Made by a program: the position numbers and the translations under genes. A DNA stretch of 16,912 nt from Candidatus Brocadiaceae bacterium (GTDB lineage: Bacteria > Planctomycetota > Brocadiia > Brocadiales > Bathyanammoxibiaceae): NCBI GenBank assembly GCA_030018855.1, contig JASEHG010000012.1, forward strand, positions 2,054-18,965. The letters are read 5' to 3'. Below the pieces are notes generated by a model. That model saw only the letters and a list, made by a program, of their open reading frames with translations, was not told where the DNA came from and ran no database searches. Shown one piece after another: positions 12,919 to 16,912 of this stretch (its first letter is position 1; each line of letters opens with the position of its first letter).

Positions 12919-14622
12919 CTAGGGGGTTAGCCCCAGCCGTTTCTTAATCTCTGGGAGGATGGCCTCCGGGGACAGCAGGACTGGGTCACCCCCCTTCCTC
13001 TCCTGGAGCTCCACCCATCCTTCCTCTGTAAATTTTTTCCCAAGGACAATGCGAAGGGGTATGCCTATGAGGTCGGCGTCCTTAAACTTTACCCCCGGCC
13101 TGAGGTCTCTATCATCCAGTAATGTATCTATACCTGCCTCTTCCAGTTGTTTGTGGAGGGATTCAGATGTATTCAGGATAGTCGTCTCCTTCACGTTCAA
13201 GGGCAGGACTAGCGTCTTGTAAGGGGCTATACTGGGGGGCCATATAATTCCTCCGTCATCGTGTGAGCACTCTATCAAGGCGGCAATAATACGGTTTATG
13301 CCTATACCGTAACAACCCATGACGACGGGCCTCTCTTTACCCTGCGGGTCAAGGAATTTGGCCCCGAGGACCTGACTGTATTTAGTGCCCAGTTTAAAAA
13401 CGTGTCCTACCTCAATCCCGTGAGATAACTCCAACTCATTTCCACACCTTGGGCAGTGGTCCCCTTCAGTAACGTATCTTATATTGCCCACCTTGTGTAT
13501 CTGGAAATCTCTGCCCGGGTTGACGTTGAGTAGGTGGGTATCCTGTCTGTTCGCCCCCGTTACAAAGTTTCTTGAGACGGTTACGGCCTGGTCAGCAATA
13601 ATCTTTACGGGCAGGCCCACGGGTCCCGTAAATCCCACAGGTGCCCCAGTCAGGGTACGGATGGTCTCCTCGTCTGCAAGGCTGGCCTCCTGGCCCAGGA
13701 CCCTCGCCAGTTTGATTTCATTCGCCTCGTGGTCCCCCCTTAACAAGACCGCTACGGTCTCCCCGGCAGTCTTGTAGACCAGGGTCTTGACTAAAGAGGA
13801 GGGCCCTATGCCCAGGAAGCCACTGACCTGGGCGATGGTGGTCATCTTCGGGGTAAGTACCTCCTTAAGGGCCTTCAAGCCATCCATATCTCTAGATGGC
13901 AGCGGTGCAGGCTCTGCCTTCTCCCTGTTTACGCTATAAGTACAACCCTTGCACCTTACCAGGAAGTCCTCCCCTATGTCGGAAGGTACCATAAACTCAT
14001 GGGAGACGTCCCCCCCCATTACCCCTGTATCTGCCTCCACGGGGATATACTTTAGCCCACAGCGGTCAAATATCCTGCAGTAGGCCTGGTACATCTTTTC
14101 GTAACTCCTGGCAAGCCCTTCTTCGTCAATGTCAAAGCTGTAGCCGTCCTTCATGAGGAATTCCTTGCTCCTCAGCACGCCAAAACGGGGCCTGGGTTCG
14201 TCTCTGAACTTGCTCTGTATTTGATAAAGGGTCAGGGGGAGCTGTCTGTAGGAGCTGACTTCATTCTCTACGAGCTGGGTGATGACCTCCTCATGGGTAG
14301 GTCCCAGGGCAAGCATGCGCCCGTAACGGTCTTTCAGCCGCATGAGGTCCTGCCCGAAGGCATCCATCCTGCCGCTCTGCTGGAGGAGTTCTATGGGTTG
14401 CAGGACGGGGAGATACACTTCTATGGCACCGGCAGTATTCATCTCCTCCCGGACGATGGAGATGACCTTGTTCAGCACCCTGGTACCCAGGGGTAGATAT
14501 GAATACGCCCCGGACAGGAGTTTCCTGATGAGCCCTGCCCTTATCATGAGCTTGTGGCTGGGTATCTCGGCCTCTGAGGGCTCTTCTCTAAGCGTAGGGA
14601 TTAGGGTCTGCGACCATTTCAT
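12919..14622 (-). CDS. proS: Prolyl-tRNA synthetase, bacterial type with editing domain
   Basis: This class II aminoacyl-tRNA synthetase charges tRNA-Pro. The 567-residue protein carries the full bacterial layout. The N-terminal catalytic part has the TxE-like GPTHEE (107-112) and motif 2 RDEPRPRFGVLRSKEFLMKD (140-159). The YbaK-like editing insertion (about 225-405) is followed by GHVFKLGTKYS (406-416), motif 3 GCYGIGINRII (436-446) and the anticodon-binding domain (about 465-567). Cys pairs CKGC (224-227) and CPRC (390-393) flank the editing insertion. The ATG at 14622 has only a weak ribosome site, but a near-consensus promoter lies 45 nt upstream. It is the first gene of the proS-DUF4416-ndk operon. 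Confidence 0.97.
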   Translation of the reverse strand: MKWSQTLIPTLREEPSEAEIPSHKLMIRAGLIRKLLSGAYSYLPLGTRVLNKVISIVREEMNTAGAIEVYLPVLQPIELLQQSGRMDAFGQDLMRLKDRYGRMLALGPTHEEVITQLVENEVSSYRQLPLTLYQIQSKFRDEPRPRFGVLRSKEFLMKDGYSFDIDEEGLARSYEKMYQAYCRIFDRCGLKYIPVEADTGVMGGDVSHEFMVPSDIGEDFLVRCKGCTYSVNREKAEPAPLPSRDMDGLKALKEVLTPKMTTIAQVSGFLGIGPSSLVKTLVYKTAGETVAVLLRGDHEANEIKLARVLGQEASLADEETIRTLTGAPVGFTGPVGLPVKIIADQAVTVSRNFVTGANRQDTHLLNVNPGRDFQIHKVGNIRYVTEGDHCPRCGNELELSHGIEVGHVFKLGTKYSQVLGAKFLDPQGKERPVVMGCYGIGINRIIAALIECSHDDGGIIWPPSIAPYKTLVLPLNVKETTILNTSESLHKQLEEAGIDTLLDDRDLRPGVKFKDADLIGIPLRIVLGKKFTEEGWVELQERKGGDPVLLSPEAILPEIKKRLGLTP

Positions 14623-14673
14623 GGTTATCTATTATCTGTTTAGTAAGATTCCTTGTTGACCTTATGCAGGTGC

Positions 14674-14701
14674 ATTATATCTCCCAGGAGACGTTTTTCA
14701 A
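14674..14701 (-). promoter_or_regulatory. Sigma70 promoter of the proS operon
   Basis: On the minus strand, TTGAAA (14701-14696) is followed after 16 nt by a perfect TATAAT (14679-14674). RNA would start near 14667, giving a leader of about 45 nt before proS. Confidence 0.65.
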
Positions 14702-14770
14702 GGGCGTGCGTCCTCAAAGGTTTCTTGCTACCCCCTACTCCCTAACCCCTACCCCTGGTTCAGATGGCCC

Positions 14771-14798
14771 TTGACTTTGCCAGGAGAAGGGCTAATAT
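14771..14798 (+). promoter_or_regulatory. Candidate promoter for tRNA-Gly and the NlpD-like gene
   Basis: TTGACT (14771-14776) is followed after 16 nt by TAATAT (14793-14798); ATATAT/TATATC are nearby alternatives. It would give a leader of roughly 50 nt containing a palindromic repeat before the tRNA. Confidence 0.4.
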
Positions 14799-14826
14799 AT
14801 CCGTTGCAGGGTGGCGATTAGAAGGC

Positions 14827-14847
14827 GGTATCCGCCCCAGGCGGACC
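14827..14847. repeat. TCCGCC-CCA-GGCGGA palindrome upstream of tRNA-Gly
   Basis: This is the second copy of the family at 12557-12577. It ends 10 nt before the mature 5' end of the tRNA. Confidence 0.75.
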
Positions 14848-14857
14848 TGCCTGCAAA

Positions 14858-14932
14858 GCGGGCGTAATTCAGTGGTAGAATACTAGCTTCCCAAGCTAGG
14901 CGTCGTGGGTTCGAATCCCATCGCCCGCTCCA
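14858..14932 (+). tRNA. tRNA-Gly (anticodon CCC)
   Basis: A full cloverleaf can be folded. The acceptor is GCGGGCG/CGCCCGC, the D stem ATTC/GAAT, and the anticodon stem CTAGC/GCTAG with loop TTCCCAA (anticodon CCC at 14890-14892, reading GGG). The variable loop is GCGTC, and the T stem is GTGGG/CCCAT with loop TTCGAAT. The discriminator is T and the CCA end is encoded (14930-14932). The next gene starts 24 nt later with no terminator in between. Confidence 0.97.
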
Positions 14933-14956
14933 TCATTAAGAGGTGCAACAGGCCAA

Positions 14957-15661
14957 ATGACCTTTCTAAGACGTTCCTTGCCACCCCTCCTACTCTTATT
15001 ACTCATCATCGCCGGCTGTGCAGCCCCCCCGGAGCAGGAGGTCTCAGTCCTTCCTGGGGTAAAAAAGACCACCCCTTCTACTGCAACGACAAAACCTTCT
15101 GAATGTCTTACCCACAAGGTGAAGCAGGGTGAGACAATATGGGGGATAGCCAAGGCTTACAGGGTCTCTCCAAAGGAGCTCATGAGCCTGAACGGGATAA
15201 AGGATGCCAGGGACCTGGAGGTGGGACAAGAACTCATAATCCATGGGACCCATGAGAGGAGACTCGTCTTGCCCAAGGCCATGTCTTCCAAGGGCTTCGC
15301 ATGGCCCCTGCAGGGCAAGGTCTTCCGCCGCTTTGGAGAGTCGAACAGTGGGAAGAAGAACACGGGGATAGACATAGAGGCCGAGCAAGGCCAGGCTATT
15401 ATAGCCGCTAAGGGTGGAGTAGTAGAGGCAACGGCTGAGAACCCAAGGGGCTGGGGGAAGGTGGTGATACTAAGGCATGATGGTGGTTATCATACCTGGT
15501 ATGCCTATAACTCCAGGGTCCTCGTAAGAAAAGGCAACTGGGTAAAACAGGGTCAGCCGATAGCCGAGGCAGGGCAGAGCGGTAAGGCCCAGAGGCCTGA
15601 ACTCCACTTTAAGGTCTTCTACAAGGACAAGCCTGTGGACCCTCTGGGCCTCCTTCCGTAG
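14957..15661 (+). CDS. NlpD-like lipoprotein: LysM plus degenerate M23 (LytM) domain
   Basis: This is an envelope lipoprotein of 234 residues, probably an activator of cell-wall amidases during division. Its order is a signal peptide with lipobox IAGC (Cys21), a low-complexity linker, a LysM peptidoglycan-binding domain (about 52-96, from THKVKQGETIWGIAK to VGQELIIHG), and an M23/LytM domain (about 114-232). Zinc ligands are missing: NTGIDI (135-140) has Asn where peptidases have His, as in NlpD of E. coli, and WYAYN (181-185) lacks the usual YAH His; only LHF (216-218) remains. It is therefore expected to be catalytically dead. AGAGGTG (14939-14945) is an acceptable but distant Shine-Dalgarno. 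It directly follows tRNA-Gly, so the two may share a transcript. Confidence 0.88.
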   Translation: MTFLRRSLPPLLLLLLIIAGCAAPPEQEVSVLPGVKKTTPSTATTKPSECLTHKVKQGETIWGIAKAYRVSPKELMSLNGIKDARDLEVGQELIIHGTHERRLVLPKAMSSKGFAWPLQGKVFRRFGESNSGKKNTGIDIEAEQGQAIIAAKGGVVEATAENPRGWGKVVILRHDGGYHTWYAYNSRVLVRKGNWVKQGQPIAEAGQSGKAQRPELHFKVFYKDKPVDPLGLLP

Positions 15662-15720
15662 GGGGCAGACAGACGTAGGTTCCTCTTGTATTCACCTAAG
15701 CCTGCCCTTACGATTACTTT

Positions 15721-15793
15721 CCCCTCTAGTAAGAGGGGACCAAGGGGTGTGTCAGAAGGGAAGACACACCCCCAACCCCTCTTGATAGAGGGG
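15721..15793. repeat. Triple-hairpin repeat between NlpD-like and EamA genes
   Basis: Three hairpins stand in a row: CCCCTCT-agta-AGAGGGG (15721-15738), GGGGTGTGTC...GACACACCCC with a 9-nt loop (15744-15772), and CCCCTCT-tgat-AGAGGGG (15776-15793). The outer two are the same unit. The last arm lies just ahead of the EamA start and lengthens its purine-rich ribosome site. Confidence 0.8.
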
Positions 15794-15803
15794 AGAGAAG
15801 GAA

Positions 15804-16661
15804 ATGAACTGGTTCTATCTCTCCCTGCTCTCTGCCCTGGCTCATGCCAACTCTGACGCCCTTTGCAAGAAGGCGCTGAAGGAGAGCGGGGTGCTCACCG
15901 TGGCATTGGTGTATCAGGGCTACTGTGCGGTCTTCCTCTCGCCCCTTTTGGTATTCGTGGGGGTTCCAGAGCTGGACAGTACCTTCTTCTTTACCACCCT
16001 GCTACTTGTGCCCCTTGAAGTGACCGCCCTTATCCTCTATCAGCGGGCCATAAAGGTCTCGCCCCTATCCCTCACCCTGCCCTTCCTCTCCCTGACGCCG
16101 GTCTTCCTCTTATTGACCAGCTTCCTTATGCTTGGGGAGCGGCCAGACAAATCAGGCATGGTAGGGGTAGTACTGGTAGCTACTGGGGCCTATCTACTGA
16201 ACGTCCACCTCACCAAAGAGGGCCTCCTGGCACCCTTCAGGGTCATCCTCAGGGAGGAAGGCTCTCTCCTGATGATAATCGTCGCCCTCATCTACAGTAT
16301 AACCTCCAATCTAGGCAAGGTAGCCATACAGCACTCAAGCCCCCTCTTCTTTGCCACCACGTACCCTGCCATGCTGGCCATCGTGCTCCTCCCCATTGCG
16401 GTCTCAATTTCTGGACTCTCCCCCCTCACGGCCAGACCAGCCCTCTTTGGCCTTATAGGTCTGTTTAATGCGATGAATACGCTCGCCCACTGCCATGCCA
16501 TAAGCCTGGTAGAGGTGCCTTACATGATTTCTGTCAAGCGCACCAGCCTCCTTATAGGCGTCCTTTATGGCTGGGCCTTCTTTGGCGAGACCCATCTCAG
16601 GGAGAGACTACTGGGCAGTGCAGTAATGTTACTGGGTATGACCTTTATCGTGGTCTTGTAG
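15804..16661 (+). CDS. EamA/DMT-family transporter
   Basis: This is an inner-membrane carrier of the drug/metabolite transporter superfamily. The 285-residue protein is hydrophobic throughout, with about ten membrane segments arranged as two repeats. In each half the last segments carry EamA-like marks: ILYQRAIKVSPLSLTLPFLSLTPVFLLLTSFLMLGE is followed by a loop in the first half (about 77-113), and HAISLVEVPYMISVKRTSLLIGVLYGWAFFGE in the second (about 228-260). In each, the xxGE end is typical. The substrate is unknown. The ATG at 15804 has GGGGAGAGAAGGAA upstream. It lies 142 nt after the NlpD-like gene on the same strand, with a hairpin array between, so it may be separately controlled. Confidence 0.88.
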   Translation: MNWFYLSLLSALAHANSDALCKKALKESGVLTVALVYQGYCAVFLSPLLVFVGVPELDSTFFFTTLLLVPLEVTALILYQRAIKVSPLSLTLPFLSLTPVFLLLTSFLMLGERPDKSGMVGVVLVATGAYLLNVHLTKEGLLAPFRVILREEGSLLMIIVALIYSITSNLGKVAIQHSSPLFFATTYPAMLAIVLLPIAVSISGLSPLTARPALFGLIGLFNAMNTLAHCHAISLVEVPYMISVKRTSLLIGVLYGWAFFGETHLRERLLGSAVMLLGMTFIVVL

Positions 16662-16664
16662 CAG

Positions 16665-16692
16665 GTAGGGGCACGTTGCAACGTGCCCCTAC
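16665..16692. repeat. Perfect 28-bp palindrome GTAGGGGCACGTTG / CAACGTGCCCCTAC
   Basis: Both halves of 14 bp are exactly complementary with no loop. It starts 4 nt after the EamA stop; no T-tract follows, so any terminator function is uncertain. Confidence 0.85.
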
Positions 16693-16705
16693 AGGGCCAA
16701 ACTGC

Positions 16706-16725
16706 TTATCCGCCTGAGGCGAACC
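16706..16725. repeat. TCCGCCTGAGGCG palindrome, decayed copy 3
   Basis: TCCGCC-TGA-GGCGAA resembles the copies at 12557-12577 and 14827-14847, with one arm changed. Confidence 0.6.
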
Positions 16726-16738
16726 CATTTTATAGAAT

Positions 16739-16789
16739 GTAGGGGCAGGTCTTGTCCGCCAGTAGGGGCGAACGGCTGTTCGCCCCTAC
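16739..16789. repeat. GTAGGGGC repeats: half-copy and full hairpin
   Basis: A lone half-unit GTAGGGGCAGGTCTTGTCC (from about 16739) is followed by a full hairpin GTAGGGGCGAAC-ggct-GTTCGCCCCTAC (16762-16789) with 12-bp arms. These share outer arms with the 16665 palindrome but have different cores. Confidence 0.75.
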
Positions 16790-16858
16790 ACGTGGCATCC
16801 TAATGTAGGACAAACCCGCCTCTGACGGGCCTTCAGGTCTGTCCGTTCCTTCCGGTAA

Positions 16859-16912
16859 GTAGCCGCAGGCTTTAGCCTGCGAGAAACAACGCAACCTAAA
16901 GGTTGCGGCTAC
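16859..16912. repeat. Compound palindrome: GCAGGC hairpin plus inverted GCAACC hairpin
   Basis: The third copy of the GTAGCCGCAGGCTTTAGCC unit (16859-16883) is followed by CGCAACC-taaa-GGTTGCG and GGCTAC. GTAGCCGCA at 16859-16867 and TGCGGCTAC at the window end are inverted, so two related hairpins sit head to head. The rest of 16790-16858 shows no gene. Confidence 0.8.

Noticed and set aside
14623..14760. Possible T-box or other riboswitch in the proS leader
   Set aside because: The leader from the mapped promoter is only about 45 nt, and I see no T-box consensus or terminator/antiterminator pair.
16665..16692. Perfect palindrome after the EamA gene as a rho-independent terminator
   Set aside because: No T-run follows either arm and the same hairpin type occurs inside coding sequence, so I list it only as a repeat.

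Overview
The window is a bacterial chromosome segment of moderate GC content. Codons such as AGG (Arg) and ATA (Ile) are common, and GTG and TTG starts are frequent. Almost every gap between genes is filled with small palindromic repeats. The genes are mostly housekeeping: an Obg GTPase without its C-terminal domain, a type III pantothenate kinase, bacterial-type ProRS with an editing domain, a DUF4416 protein and phosphatidylserine synthase. These, with the repeat style, would fit a planctomycete-like (for example Brocadiales) or similar deep-branching Gram-negative lineage. I hold that placement loosely, because no rRNA or lineage marker is present. A lipoprotein, an LPxTG-free NlpD-type factor and an export-type binding protein support a Gram-negative envelope.

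Layout. (1) Positions 103-2946, minus strand: obg, an orphan beta-class DNA methyltransferase overlapping the obg end, then coaX. (2) Positions 3181-4387, plus strand: a CPYC glutaredoxin-like protein and thioredoxin reductase, a redox pair. (3) Positions 4486-5980, minus strand: plsC and an overlapping YIP1-family membrane protein. (4) Positions about 6026-6677: an AT-rich island holding a brnT-brnA toxin-antitoxin pair with its own promoter and operator-like palindrome. It is flanked by integron-type core sites and ends in an attC-like element, so it looks like a lone integron gene cassette. (5) Positions 6701-9254, plus strand: a sugar-type ABC binding protein and a two-domain ATPase with no permease gene. 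(6) Positions 9425-10714, plus strand: malic enzyme. (7) Positions 10741-14622, minus strand: pssA, and upstream of it the tightly packed proS-DUF4416-ndk operon behind a near-consensus promoter. (8) Positions 14858-16661, plus strand: tRNA-Gly(CCC), immediately followed by an NlpD-like LysM/degenerate M23 lipoprotein, then an EamA-type transporter. (9) Positions 16662-16912: a gene-free cluster of palindromic repeats.

Two themes stand out. First, the same palindromic repeat families that fill the spacers also run into protein-coding sequence: they encode the C-terminal tails of PlsC and the DNA methyltransferase and an internal stretch of the DUF4416 protein. This resembles the protein-coding palindromic elements described in Rickettsia. 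Second, the brnTA island is a mobile-looking insertion between plsC and the ABC binding-protein gene. It leaves only about 30 nt of original sequence in front of the latter. I found no clearly new multi-gene system; the cassette and the coding repeats are the best leads.
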